Assembly: GCA_028023455.1 (NCBI GenBank)
Contig: JAQFVV010006274.1
Coordinates: 3,414,001-3,478,000 of the forward strand
Source: Epiperipatus broadwayi
Taxonomy: Eukaryota > Onychophora > Udeonychophora > Euonychophora > Peripatidae
DNA: 64,000 nt
Direction: 5' to 3'
The notes below the pieces were generated by a model that saw nothing but the letters and a program-made list of their open reading frames with translations, did no database searches and had not been told where the DNA came from. This document shows positions 12,541 to 25,063 of this stretch, in pieces. The translations under genes were made by a program, and so were the position numbers. Each line of letters starts with the position of its first letter. Positions within the stretch are counted from its first letter, which is position 1.

Positions 12541-13699
12541 GGTAAAGGTTTACTTTAATGGCCCCAATATGTTGGCTCTCTATTGTTTAAATTATAACTA
12601 AATTTTTTGAAAATTTTACATATATATTACTATATTACAATTATATTAAAATTTATTCAAATTTAAAAGATAATAAAAAAAAACATTTACCTTTTTAAAG
12701 AATTTGAATTTTGGATTAATTACACGACATTAATTAAAATAATTAGTTTTAATTTATTTAAAACTTAATAATTTAAACTATCTACATTTATCACACATGT
12801 TACAAAAAAAAAGACATCCTCTGTATTCAAAAGTTTGAATTACATGCACATGTATACAGTTTTATAGTTGGAAAAATGGCTGCTATATATTTAGTTCCCG
12901 ATGATGAAATTTTGAATGTTGCTGCTATTCTGGCAGAAGATTGGAATATGCATCAAATTATGGAATGCCATCCAAACTCTGGAATTGTCCATCAAATGGC
13001 TTGCACGAAGACTCCTTCTAAAGAACTACAAGATTTATTATTTCCACCGCAAATACCATGGGGGAACTATATGAAGAGGTCATTGGGTCTTTGATGGTAT
13101 AGAAAAAGGCTCAGAATGTGCTTCTTGACAGAAGTTACAGACAGGATGGCTGATACACTGGAGGTCCTGATACAGCAGTACATTTTACCAGATATACACA
13201 TTATTTCAGATGGCTGTGCTGTGTACAATAACATCAGAAGTCTCAACAATGATGTATATATGTGCATTTGGTTGTTGTCCATCAGGACAACTTCATGAAT
13301 TCTGAAGATCAAGGCATGCACACCCAGAATATTGAAAATATGTGGATGAGAGCAAAGTGTAAGCTGAAATTCCAATCTGGTACCAGCAGAGCTTTGTTTT
13401 CATCGTACCTGCATGAATTTGCCTTCTGGAATAGACTCAGCAATACTGCTTTTTTCTTCAACTTCCTAGTATGCATAGGATACAATTATGTTTAAAAAAG
13501 TAAATGTTTTTTTATTATCATTTACATTTGAATAAATTTTAATGTAATTGTAATATAGTAGTATATACGTAATTTACATTGAGTAAATTTTAATGTAATT
13601 GTAATATAGTAGCATATACGTAAAATTTTAAAAAAATTTAGTTATAATTTTAAATAATAGAGGGCCAACATATTGAGGCTGCTAAAGAAAAATTTTAAC
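12541..13699 (+). mobile_element. Merlin (IS1016/ISXO2-like) DNA transposon, complete in length
   Basis: The element is 1159 bp. Its ends are inverted repeats: the left reads GGTAAAGGTTTACTTTAATG and the right, in reverse complement, reads GTTAAAATTTTTCTTTAGCA. The match becomes stronger inwards through CAATATGTTGG and ATTATAACTAAATTTTTT. Both flanks carry TTATTTATA. The interior holds one broken transposase on the + strand. A 55-bp internal tandem duplication (13530-13622) lies near the right end. The defects mean it could only move if supplied with enzyme by another copy. Confidence 0.9.
12876..13494 (+). pseudogene. Merlin transposase, broken by stop and frameshift
   Basis: The start ATG at 12876 opens 72 codons to a TGA. 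The same + strand then continues in another frame from about 13090 (60 open codons from 13116) and in a third frame from about 13262 to the stop after 13493. The middle part has ILPDIHIISDG and a following AxYNNI, the family's second catalytic Asp region. The last part has VVVHQDNFMN, then HTQNIENMWMRAKCKLK, the motif that carries the third acidic catalytic residue (Glu of NIE) in DDE transposases of the ISXO2/IS1595 group, then SSYLHEFAFWNR, the family's usual C-terminal block. The N-terminal zinc-binding region of longer relatives is not visible. The enzyme would cut and paste the element; this copy cannot make it intact. Confidence 0.85.
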
Positions 13700-13708
13700 T
13701 TATTTATA
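13700..13708 (+). repeat. Target-site duplication of Merlin, right copy
   Basis: An exact copy of the TTATTTATA found at 12532-12540. Confidence 0.85.
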
Positions 13709-15085
13709 CTTACTTATTGATAATGCTGGTTGATTTAGTTAGTTATACTTATAGTTGCTCTAAGGAGTTAGCTGGATGATCTCTCAGAGATCTTATGATC
13801 TCATGCTCCCTTAAATATATAAATTTCTTATATATTTTATGATTATTAAACATTACTTTAATAATTAATTTGATATTTTATTTTAAATTGACAGGGAGTG
13901 ATGATGATTTGCCATCATCCCAGATATGACTACCATCTTTTCCAAAAGATTGCCCCCACCTTGTCAGATATAACCACCCTAATTATCCATCCTGTTACAA
14001 TGTATATATGTTTCCAGATTCCAAGAATGAGATTAACAAATTGTTAAATAGCACAATTACATTTTTAAAAAGTTTGATATTTATTTACATTTAACTATTC
14101 ATAACAATGATAGTGGATGGGCAAATAAAATATTAAGATATGTAATTGGATAGAAGTTTTTATGCATTTGTAATAAAAATAATGATAATCATATTAAAGT
14201 GAAAATTACAAATTTGAATTTTTAAATGAGAATTGTTTGAAGTTTGATTAGGAGAAGAAAGAAACAAAAGATTGAAGACTTTTAAATATAGATCTTGAAA
14301 AAAATTAAAAAGAGACAGCAAAATAGCATTATAAATAATTTTAAAATATTAATAAAAGCTATTATTAAAAAAATTGTATAAAAAGAAAAATTAATTGAAT
14401 ATAATGGTAAAGAAATAATGGATATATTAGAAAGAACTCTTGAAAATAAAAAGAATAGATTCCTAGAAATAAAAAGAAAATGATAGATTATTTAAAAGAA
14501 GACACTAGATTAAAAAGCACTGAAAAAGTTAATTATCAAAATCTACCTCTTGGAGATCAACTAATGATAAAGGTCAAATGCTCACTTTTTATAATATTAT
14601 TTTTTTAAAAAAATAAATATAGAAAATTCGTTTTTTTTTCTACCTTTTTATTTTTATCCAAAAATATTTTAATAAGATAGTTATTGCTAGTAGTTCAGTT
14701 TTATTGAACTTATTTTATATCTTGTATTTATTTTCCAAAAATATATCCCTGTGAAAAATGACCATTAAATACATATTTTTTCATTTTTAAATATGATTTT
14801 TTTATCAACAACAAAAAATACTATTTATTCTAATCATATATACAATGAATTATACACCCAAATGATTGTTAGCATTAAAAATATAGAAAACATAAATCAT
14901 GAAGGAAAAATAAAGGATTAATTTATAATTAACAGCCATTCACAAATAAGTGTGGCCCTCTTAATACCCCCCCCCCCCCAAAAAAAGAAACTAAAAAAAA
15001 AAAAAATAAAATACAAAATTAAAAAAGACTTTTGCGATGACTACACAAATAAATTAGTAAACCATATTTCAATGTTATCTTTTAA
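13709..15085. other. No gene seen; AT-rich
   Basis: There is no recognisable ORF or element. A C-run followed by an A-run lies at about 14967-15006. The rest is AT-rich single-copy-looking sequence. Confidence 0.5.
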
Positions 15086-15089
15086 TATA

Positions 15090-16395
15090 TAGGGTATATG
15101 AGCACAGACTTTCACACGACCCACCACTCTCCACACTATCTCATAACACTGATACACTTGAACACATATTTGTTGAAAAGATAAATAATCACCAATATAC
15201 GTATTTCATGCTAAACCAGCAATCATCAGTTGGTCCAAATTACCATCTCTACACATATATGCTATAAGTGCTCAGATATATATTAAGATAGCCAAACCTC
15301 ATACTCTAATGGACAGGCTTCAATCGACTCCACACTCCAACTCTTCAACCATCCATTCCAATTGAAAATCTGATGATGGAACACTCAAAGGCCACCCTGA
15401 GGCTGAGATTTTTGTCACACCCATGTTGACCTAAGGTCAATCTTACATCTCATGTACAGGACGTAATCCATTTAATACATATGCAAGGGATGGACAGACA
15501 TCTCTACTATATAATAACTGAAACCACAGGCTTATTATATACTTGTTTCTATATATGTAAGGTATATGAGCACAGACTTTTACATGACCCACCATCATCA
15601 TTGGGTGGATGGTTGAAGATTTGGAGTGTGAAGTAGATTGAAGCCTGTCCATTATAGTATGAGGTTTGGCTGTCTTAATACATATCTGAGCACTTATAGC
15701 ATATATAAGTAGAGATGGTAATCTGTACCAACTGATGATTGCTGGTTTAGCATGAAATACGTATATTGGTGATTATTTATCTTTTCAACATATATGTTTT
15801 CAAGTGTATCAGTGTTATGAGATAGTGTGGAGAGTGATGGGTCATGTTAAAGTCTGTGCTCATATACCTATATATTACATATATAGACACAGGTATATAA
15901 TAAGCCTGTGTGTTTCAGTTATTACATAGTAGAGATGTCTGCCCATCCCTTGTATATGTATTAAATGGATTATGTCCTGTACATGAGGGGTCAGATTGAC
16001 CTTAGGTCAACATGGGTGTGACAAGAATCTCAGCCTCAGGGTGGCCTTTGAGCATTCCATCATCAGATTTTCAATTGGATGGATGGTTGAAGAGTTGGAG
16101 TGTGGAGTAGATTGAAGCCTGTCCATTAAAGTATGAGGCTTGGCTATCTTAATATATATCTGAGCACTTATAGCATATATGTATAGAGATGGTATTCTGG
16201 ACCAATTGATGATTGCTGGTTTAGCATTTAATACGTATATTGGTGATTGTTTATCTTTTCAACATATATGTGTTCAAGTGTATCAGTGTTATGAGATAGT
16301 GTGAAGAGTGGTGGGTTGTGTGAAAGTCTGTGCTCATATACCCTATATATTACATATATAGACACAGGTATATAATAAGCCTGTGTGTTACAATG
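15090..16395. repeat. Inverted and direct repeat cluster (about 480-bp unit), SINE-related
   Basis: One unit in reverse orientation (about 15091-15590) faces a long direct-orientation copy (about 15590-16079), which is followed by a partial direct copy (16079-16395). Landmarks in forward orientation are GGATGGTTGAAGAGTTGGAG, GAAGCCTGTCCATTA, TGAGCACTTATAGCATATAT, GATGATTGCTGGTTTAGCA, GTATCAGTGTTATGAGATAG and AAAGTCTGTGCTCATATACC. In the reverse unit the complements appear in opposite order. The last landmark resembles a degraded tRNA B box, as in the related clusters at 18235-19190 and 48655-49330. The unit pairs could form a cruciform of about 0.5 kb per arm. No protein is encoded; the 69-codon frame here is incidental. 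Confidence 0.8.
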
Positions 16396-17036
<641 letters not shown>

Positions 17037-18234
17037 ATAAGAATATAATTTATCAAGTATATGTACAGATTAAAAATAGAATAAGTTATAGTTTTAAAAA
17101 TTCTTATAGAAGGAGTTAGTATACAAAGGGTAATGCAATTTAAATTTTTATCAATTAAATTTTTGACAGTTAAAAGTTATTAGAGTTTAAGATAAAAAAA
17201 AAATTAAAAAGAATTAGAAATATTGAAAAAAGTAGAAATGTATATGAAAAAAGAGAAATTCATAATTATATTATAATTAAGTATTGCATGATTAAAACTA
17301 TAATGGAAGAATTAAAATGATAAAAATAAATTATTAAGAAATTTAAAAGTTATATAAATGTTATATATATATATTAAAAATATAAAACAATTTATATGAA
17401 AGAAATCAAACAAAAATAAAAATAAAAACTAACAAGATTAATAATTATGAAAACAATTTAAATGTAAAAAAATATATATAATTACTAGGTTCATTAAGAT
17501 ATTAATATTCCGTAAAATTCATAATGCAAGGTATACATAGTATGTTATATAAATATCTATTTGTGGGTATATAAATATGTACTAATTGTATGGACATATA
17601 TATTAGAATATAACTCGGATGAAGATTGCTGATCAGTTGGATCTGTAAAAAAATAGCAAATAATAAATCTTATTTAATCACATTGTAAAAAGTGATTAAA
17701 GAAGGAGTATAAATAGAATATAAATATATATAAATCAATGCATAAAGGAATAAGAAATGAAGTAAAATTAAATATAAACATGCATAATTGCCTGGATCAA
17801 TTAATGATAACAATTTACTAAAATTTTCCCTAAATCTACATAAGACAATCATTAAGAGAGAAATGATTCCTTAAGATTCTAGACTCAATTTGAATCCTTC
17901 AGAGGTGGGCGATTCTGGAAAAAAGCCTTTTTTCTGTTAAGCTGGATATCAGTTTGCCTTTAATTTATGACCTTGATCTTTTATGAAAAAGTCTCAGTGA
18001 TTGATACAGCTAGTTTTTCTTTGATTTCTAATAAAAGTATTTTATTTGTGCCTTTTTAAAATTATTATATTTCTAGAGAAATTATCCCAATCAGGACAAT
18101 TCTTTAATCAGCAGATTAATGACTTTTATCTGAATATATTATTAAGTTGTTTTGATTACTATTTCCTCTGAACTGCAAAATATTTTAATTTTTTTAGTTT
18201 ATATTAAATTAAATTTATATGTAAATATAATTAT
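17037..18234. other. No gene seen; AT-rich
   Basis: Very AT-rich to about 17860, then slightly more balanced to 18120. There is no ORF with recognisable content. Confidence 0.5.
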
Positions 18235-19190
18235 AAGAGACTTGAACTCAAACTTTCAAGCTCCCTACAGCTTTCCACTCCATCAAATACAACTGATACC
18301 CATGACTACATACATATGAAAAAGATAAAAGATCTCCAATATATGTATTTTATGCTAAGCCAGCATTCAACAATTGGTCTAAATCACCATCTCTCTACAT
18401 ATATACAATCAGTGCTCAGTTTATATTAAGATAGTAAATCTTCAAAGTTTAATGGACAAGCTTCGATCTTCACCATTCTCTAACTCTTCAGCCATCCATA
18501 TCATTGAAAATCCAAGGATGGAATGCTCAAAATCCTTGGTGATGCCAATATTATTATTATATTCACATTGACATTATGTCAATTGGATCCCTCATCCATA
18601 GGATCTTAATATGTCCATTTAAATATATAGAAGAGGTATGGGTAGAATACAGGCTGAAATATTTAAATACATGTATATTGTCTATACTAAACTTAATGTA
18701 ATTATAAGAGACTTAAATTCAGCCTTTCAAGTTCCCCATAATCTTCACTCCATCTTATACAAAAAGGCAAATGATCTCCAATACATGAATCCTTCTTCTT
18801 TATATTTAAATGGACATATTAAGTTCCAATATGTGAAAGGTTAGACTGACTTAAAATCAACATGAGTATGACAATAATATTGGTGTCAACAAGAGCTTTG
18901 AGTATTCCATGTTTGGATATTCAATGATATGGATAGCTGAAGAGTTGGGAGGTATTGAAGATCGAATCTTATCCATTAAAGTTTGAAGATTTGCTATCTT
19001 AATATAAACTGAGCACTGATTATATATATGTATGAGAGATGATCTGGATCAACTGATGAGTGCTGGTTCAAGATATATTGGAAATCATTTATTTTTTTCA
19101 TGTATGTTGTCATGTGTATCAATAGTATAAGATGGAGTGGAGAGCTATAGGGACCTTGAAAGTCTGAGTTCAAGTCCCTTATAATTACAT
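18235..19190. repeat. Large imperfect inverted repeat (arms about 0.4 kb), SINE-related
   Basis: The left arm 18235-18650 is matched in reverse complement by 18830-19190. Matching landmarks include GGACAAGCTTCGATCTTCA (left) with GAAGATCGAATCTTATCC (right), CTAACTCTTCAGCCATCCAT with ATGGATAGCTGAAGAGTTGG, and GCTCAGTTTATATTAAGATA with TATCTTAATATAAACTGAGC. The right end reads GTCTGAGTTCAAGTCCCTTA followed by TAATTACATTAAGTTTAGT, a B-box-like GTTCAAGTCCC and the same tail seen at the SINE near 48740. The centre repeats part of the left arm (about 18695-18790). This is a diverged relative of the cluster at 15090-16395. Confidence 0.8.
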
Positions 19191-19430
19191 TAAGTTTAGT
19201 AATAGATAATATACATGTATTTAAATATTATATATTTATGTGTACATATACTTCTATAATTTAACTAAACATTACAATGTAAATATATTTATATTGTAAC
19301 AGGTAAAAATTACATGGCAAAAAAGCTTAAATCAGGAACCAAAGATATACAAATGGCAAGTTTTTATTCAAATAAATATTTATATAGTGAAATGTGAATG
19401 GTTAATAAAATTTGAATAAAATAATTTAAT

Positions 19431-19464
<34 letters not shown>

Positions 19465-19956
19465 TAATCAATATGATGATAATGATTTATAACTCGAGTA
19501 CATGTCCTCCCAAAAGTATTTTTAATTTGTTTTCTAGCTTCAATATTAAAAAAATGAAACTTTAAAGTGCCAAATCTTCTAAAGAGAAAGTTTACTTTTG
19601 AAAAACTTATTAACATCAGATCATTCACAAATTATGCTGCTATCCCTGCATGTCCCAGTAAATTGTATGATTTCTCAGTGTTGTGAATATTATTATCATA
19701 TTGGATATTAAAAGCATAATTTTTGAATGGTTAGATAAACAAACACAAATTAAATTGACTAATAATAACTTAACAATTTATTAACAATGAATATATAAAA
19801 CTGTTGTATATATACTTGCAACTATAAATATATATACAAAATTTTAAATATAATAATAATAATAATAAATATTTTTAATTTAAGTTTAAGTTTTATGTTC
19901 TTATAATATCTATAATGATAAAATATTATCATGTGAAATATTTAAACAATTCCAAA
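19191..19956. other. No gene seen; contains (CA)n(TA)n
   Basis: AT-rich with a compound (CA)n(TA)n microsatellite at about 19432-19464. No gene is recognised. Confidence 0.5.
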
Positions 19957-20211
19957 CTATGGTTTTCTGCAAATATTATAATTTTTAAATATATTTCCAA
20001 ATGCCTTCTTTAAATTTTCCAAAGATGTTAATTCTCCTTGGACATTGGCAATGTAAAGAAGGAAAGACAACAGCATTGATGACATTACATAGGTTATAGT
20101 ACTAGTAGGTTTTGGGTAATCCTTACAGCATTGTTTATTTCTTCCTTCACAATAAATTGCTGTTACAAATGAAATATGGAAAATTACTGTAAAACATTCA
20201 GCAAGATATGG
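19957..20211 (-). other. Unassigned 84-codon open frame with membrane-like segments
   Basis: On the minus strand the frame is open from just after a TAG at 20212-20214 to a TAG at 19957-19959. It looks protein-like rather than low-complexity. A hydrophobic stretch of about 14 residues leads into YCEGRNKQCCKDYPKPTS, then a second hydrophobic segment (MSSMLLSFLLYIANV), then a Lys/Asn-rich tail. Just upstream on the same strand (about 20350-20460), another frame contains CCEGNKECVFRNH, which looks like a diverged copy of the Cys-containing piece. I recognise no family. It could be an exon, a pseudogene or a fragment of a mobile element. Confidence 0.25.
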
Positions 20212-20214
20212 CTA

Positions 20215-20988
20215 TCTCATTGTGAAAAATATTTTTAATCAGCAATTTCTCTTTGGCATTGGATCACTGTAATACTGCTTGGACTGGATTGGAATGTTTT
20301 AGTTTCTTTTTTTCAGATCTATTTATCCCTATACAATGTTGTTCAACAATAATCGATTTATCATCAGCTGGTTATTAGATTTGACCTCTTTATTTGCAAC
20401 ATGATTTCTGAAAACACATTCTTTATTCCCTTCACAACATATGGTAGAAACAAATTTATAGATATTATATTATGATTTGATATATAAATGAATGAAAGAA
20501 AAAAAAATTTTTTTTAAATTTATTTATTTACATTAGTTAGTGATAAGGAATAAAGAAAAAATTGTTGCAGACATTTAAATTTTAAATATAACTTTCAAAA
20601 TATTATTAATTCTAAAATTTGCATATCATATTTAGTTATGTCATCAAATTTACTATAAAACCTGTGGGAGATTTTATTTAATACTCCATTCAAAAAAAGG
20701 CAAACCAAAAAGGGTTCAAAATGCTTTAGATTTTTATGCACTCGATAATTCAATCTTGCAGGTATCAAAACTTTTCTTCTTTACATTTAAATTTATCATT
20801 TTATTGTTTTTGACACATTACAAAGTAATCTTATAAAATATTTAATAATATGATTAAATGCATAAACTAACTTTTTTTAAATTTTTTTACACAGTTTATA
20901 TATTTTTCTCAATTTATACAAGTTCTTTATTCATTTTTTTTTTCATGTAGCTTTGTAATATAACTAATTTGAGTTGCTATCAGATTTG

Positions 20989-21019
<31 letters not shown>

Positions 21020-21384
21020 GTTATACGTAAGTAAAATATTTTAACTAACTTATTATTAAAAAGAATTCCAAATCTCTTTATATACAAACCCAAATTCATT
21101 TGGTTTAAGTAGTTATATTATTGTAGCAAAATATTCTTTTAACTTTTTAAATACAATATCAGAATAGATTCTGTACTAAATGTCAATTCCCAAATTCTGC
21201 CTAAAAAACTATAAACACATTTAAATTGACACACATTTTAAACTAGCAACATTCAACACAAAAAATTTTAAAATTTTTATTTAAGTCTCTAAGTTTTTTT
21301 TTCGTTTTTTTAAATCTTAATTATTAATAATGTTTTCAAATAAATTTTAACAAATCTTCCATCTGGAAGATAAGTCTGGTAAAA
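20215..21384. other. No gene seen; contains (TA)n
   Basis: AT-rich with a (TA)n tract at about 20993-21019. The possible diverged Cys-rich frame at 20350-20460 (-) is noted with its neighbour. Nothing else is recognised. Confidence 0.45.
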
Positions 21385-22800
21385 CAAATTAACTCTCCCT
21401 TTTCTGCTAAACCCCAAAGATACCTAGGTTTCCCAATCTTCAAACCTCCAACTGCAATGGCAAGAGAGATTCAAGATGCAATCCTCCAATCAACTGAAGC
21501 CATCACCACTTCACTCTCTAGAGTATAACTTTCATTATATGGAAAGGTTGGCTTCCTCAACATGATCATAATGCCAAAAATCTCATATTATCTTCCATTC
21601 ATAAAAATGTCTAAACAATTTCAAAATAAAATTAACCGATTATGCACCAAACTTCTCTGGAGAGGAAGGACAGTTGCTATTAGCTTGCAAGGTATCCAAT
21701 GACCACGCAGGTTCAATGGACTGTCATTCCACTCAATACAAGCAATCATTTTATAAAAAACCCACAACACTCTACATAATCTGATCCTCTCTTGCGGATA
21801 CTCTAACATTATTAAAAAAATTACACTGACTGATCATCCTCTGCCCTTTTCCAGTTCATGGATAGCATTCCTAATAGACCACCTACAACTTTATAACCCG
21901 ATGATGCCCTCTAACCTTAACCAAAAAATCACCTTATGGGAAGCATACAATATAATCAACTATAATCAACAACCCATTAAAATCAGCCTAAAAGTAACCA
22001 ACCAAAGACTCATTACACACTTCAAAAGATGGAGTCTGGAACCCAAATTCCTTGACTTCATCATTAAAATTAATCTTATTGTGCTTCCCACGAATTGGTT
22101 TTTTTATCATTGAAGAGGTTTTACCAGCATTGACTCTATATGTGGTCTGTGTGCTCATGAAGATGAAACCATAGACCATATTATACACCAGTGCCCAAGA
22201 CTTAAAACACTGAAAGATATAATCATAATCAATTCCAACATAAGATCTGATATGATTTTCTCATTTGAAAACACCATTCATAATGGAACTTTTTCAATAA
22301 TAAGGCTTTCTACCTTTGTCCTTTATTGTTTAGTGGTTTGTCCTTTATTCCATATGGATAGTGAGATGCAAAACTCTCATGGAATTACCCCCACCACAAA
22401 TCATACCATTGTTTTAGCAAATGCTCAAAAAAATCAAGAAATGTGACCAGCTCCTTGCCTCCAGTAAAGTCTTTGATGACACCTGGTCTTTAACTGCTCT
22501 ATCCTTTTCCTGATTATCAACTTCCACCTACCCAGCATTATAGAATAGGCAATTTTAAAAGAAAATATTCATGTTTATATTAAAAATGCTAATACCATTA
22601 AACAAGTTCTTAGTTTCTCATATTCTACACAATCTCTTCATTATACCTAACCACATAAGAATATAACAATTGTGCTCTCATAACATAATCTAGCCAGATG
22701 GCAAATAGAACATTATATAATCATGTTATTGTACAATTTATTCATTTATTTATCCTTTATCAGGATGTAATCACTATTTATTGTTAATAAAATTTTTGTT
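21385..22800 (+). mobile_element. Tx1/L1-like LINE, 3' end with broken ORF2 C-terminus
   Basis: The + strand reads, with several stops and frame changes, as the region after the reverse transcriptase core of an L1/Tx1-type ORF2. It starts with PQRYLGFPIFKPP (usual YLGVPIG block), then LSLYGKVGFLNMIIMPKISYYLP (usual SLxGKxxxINxxxLPKxxY block), then KINRLCTKLLWRGR (usual 'L..F.W.g' block). Near 22130-22200 it has CGLCAHEDETIDHIIHQCP, a zf-RVT-type CxxC...HxxxxC zinc knuckle, which is typical of the C-terminus. A later block resembles the usual C-terminal basic tail. The RT core and endonuclease are absent, as expected of a 5'-truncated copy. Open pieces remain at 21901-22113 and 22252-22446. 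Confidence 0.8.
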
Positions 22801-23229
22801 GAAATGAATAATGTTTTTATAGGAAACATTAAAAATATCTGCCATTGATTAGAATATCATAATTATAAGCATATTATAAACCTGGAAGCCCCCAAAAATA
22901 TTATTATTGGTTTTAAATGATTCATTACAAAAACTAAATTATCAAACTTATATTCCATCTTGATGTCTGTCTTGAGTTGCTTATAAAAAATGGTAGATGT
23001 GATGTGATATACTGTAGCTTCTTCTTAAACGAAATCAAGAATCTCTCAGCTATTATACCAAGAAAACCTGTTAGCTACTTAATTTTACATTCCCCAGTGT
23101 AAGTTTTCCCATATTCTGCTCCATCCCATTTCCACAATATAATCTTTGTCAACTCTATAGCCTTTATATCTAAATCCCCCTTATCTTTTTCCAAACCCAA
23201 CATAAAAACCAATAATCCACTTTCTGTAT
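22801..23229. other. No gene seen between two LINE fragments
   Basis: AT-rich sequence between convergent LINE ends. It may include untranslated 3' regions of either element. Nothing is recognised. Confidence 0.4.
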
Positions 23230-23987
23230 AATCACTTTTTTCATATTAATTTTTCCATAACTTCATTATATGTACCCTTTCTGTTTTCAAGCAACAGATG
23301 CCTAATATTTTCCATTCCTTCCTTACATAATTTACGAACTAAATCACCCATATTTTTCCATTTACATGTATATTCTCATTGCTAAAGATCCTGTTTGAGC
23401 CTTAAACAATAAACTACTTTCCTTACTATTATCATATATTAACTCGCACCTAATATTCTGTTTATTTCTATATATATTTAAACTGTTTTTACTCTCCATA
23501 CTAGTTCTCCATCTCTCTAATTTCCTATTCTTTATTAATAAATCTAATCTTTTATCCCATTCCTTACCACTATAACACTCAACAATCCTCCTAGCACAAT
23601 CATCCCATCTTTTGTACAAATATACTGATATAAATTCTTTATCCAAATCTTTTGCATACCATATTACCTTTCTCACCCATTTTGTTGCCTGCTCTTTACT
23701 CATAACCCAATTGAATACTATTTTGGCTATTCTTTTATTATCCACAAACTGCAATCTACCAAACATTTTCATTCTACTTTTTGCATCTCTCATATGAAAA
23801 CTTGACCATCTCATTTCTCCTTGAATTGCCTCCCTTGCTGTCCATACATCTGCATCCAATGCATGTCTTCCTACTTCCCTTTGAACTTTTTCTAAGTAAT
23901 TTAATACCCCTTTACAAACATATAATGCTTCATTACCATATATTAACCCTGCTACTTTCTCTATGCAGTAGTGTCATCTAGTGCAAG
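23230..23987 (-). mobile_element. Non-LTR retrotransposon fragment, post-RT C-terminal part
   Basis: The minus strand is open from about 23987 to 23362. A 165-codon ATG frame begins at 23859 and the frame extends upstream of it. The upstream part KVAGLIYGNEALYV...LEKVQREVGRHALDA followed by REAIQGEMRWSSF matches the general layout just after the palm domain of CR1/R1/R2-like reverse transcriptases: a YG.E block, a 'kvQr..gr.iL' block and a 'aa.rgElgw.s' block. After a stop and a +1 frame change at about 23361, the reading continues as KLCKEGMENIRHLLLEN, a decayed copy of the usual Cx2C...H...LLxC zinc knuckle. Intact palm motifs are not in the window, so this is a 5'-truncated insertion. I cannot assign the exact clade. 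Confidence 0.7.
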
Positions 23988-24784
23988 CTATAGTAATCAA
24001 TAAATGTCAGACAAGATTCTGCATTTAAATTCCTATCCAGTGATTACTCATTCAATATCTCCAGACTAGTTTCTAGTCTATGACTTTCATCAGTGAGGAA
24101 CCTTGGATTTATGAGCAATGCATTTAAATCTTTTGGTCTATAAATTATTCTAAATGTCACAGCTATACAAAATGTAATTCAGGTAGCATATATAGTTTAT
24201 AGTCCAAATTTTTAATGCTTTTTATATATATATATATTGTTTGTATGTAATTTATGTTTTTAGCCTGTGAGAAAAATGTCAATATCAGTATCAAATAAAT
24301 CTCATTATCTGTACTTATGAAAATGCAATTTTTAAACTGTGATATGTTTCCCTTTAAAAATTGATGATAATTGCCATGGATATGTGCAAATTACATAATA
24401 TAGTCCATTATTTAATATATATTTACTATCTATTTTGCTGAATCTTTTATATTTTAAGAATTGTTTGGTTAGCATCTGTAAAAAGGGAAACAACATTTCC
24501 ATTCTAAGAATTAAAATATTATCAAAACGTAAATAAATCATTGACAGACCTTTAACAGAAAATCATATAAAAGATTCATTACATAATCTAATGTAAATGA
24601 TAATATTTATTAACATTAAAAGAGGGAAAAAATTAAAACCATAAATATTAGCATTTGTTGCAATAATGTCATCAAATGAATTTTTACTTGGAGAATATTA
24701 ATAGCTTTAAAAAATCTTTTTTATATATATTTGAAGAGATATAAAACTTTTTTTTTTTTTAAGATTTTAAATAAACACTAAAAT
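23988..24784. other. No gene seen; carries a short motif shared with 63760-63810
   Basis: At 24061-24102 the sequence CCAGACTAGTTTCTAGTC is followed by TATGACTTTCATCAGTGAGG. It resembles CCAGACCGGTTTCGACC followed by TATGGGTCTCTTCAGTGAGG at 63765-63802. It probably marks an element end. A (TA)n lies at about 24225-24237. No gene is seen. Confidence 0.4.
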
Positions 24785-25063
24785 ATATATATATATTTCC
24801 AACTGGTTTTATTCAAACCGAAGCGAGAATTTACTTGCAGCTTACGTTGTTTGGTGGCAGTAAAATATGTGTATCGCATATATCATAGCTTGTGTTAATT
24901 TGTATCAATTATAACGGACAGTTGTATGAACAAATATTTGTAAATGAATTATTTACAAAACTTTTATAAAATTATTTATAGAAACTAAAACGTTTTGAAT
25001 AGTTTTCAAATGTGTTTAATTAATGTGTTTACATTCAACGATGGTGTAAGAGACATGTAAAAG
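24785..25063 (+). promoter_or_regulatory. MNAT1: Likely MNAT1 promoter and 5' leader
   Basis: This is the sequence between a (TA)n tract and the MNAT1 start codon. It is somewhat less AT-rich and contains scattered CpGs (near AAACCGAAGCGAGAA, CTTACGTTG, TGTATCGCATA). I see no clear TATA box at a fixed distance and cannot place the transcription start. The upstream ATGs at 25041 and 25055 are quickly closed by stops (ATGGTGTAA and ATGTAA). Assignment as promoter is by position only. Confidence 0.4.

Noticed and set aside
12541-13699. First read as part of the AT satellite or a piggyBac/hAT element
   Set aside because: The transposase motifs (NIENMW, YLHEF) and the 9-bp duplication fit Merlin rather than those families.
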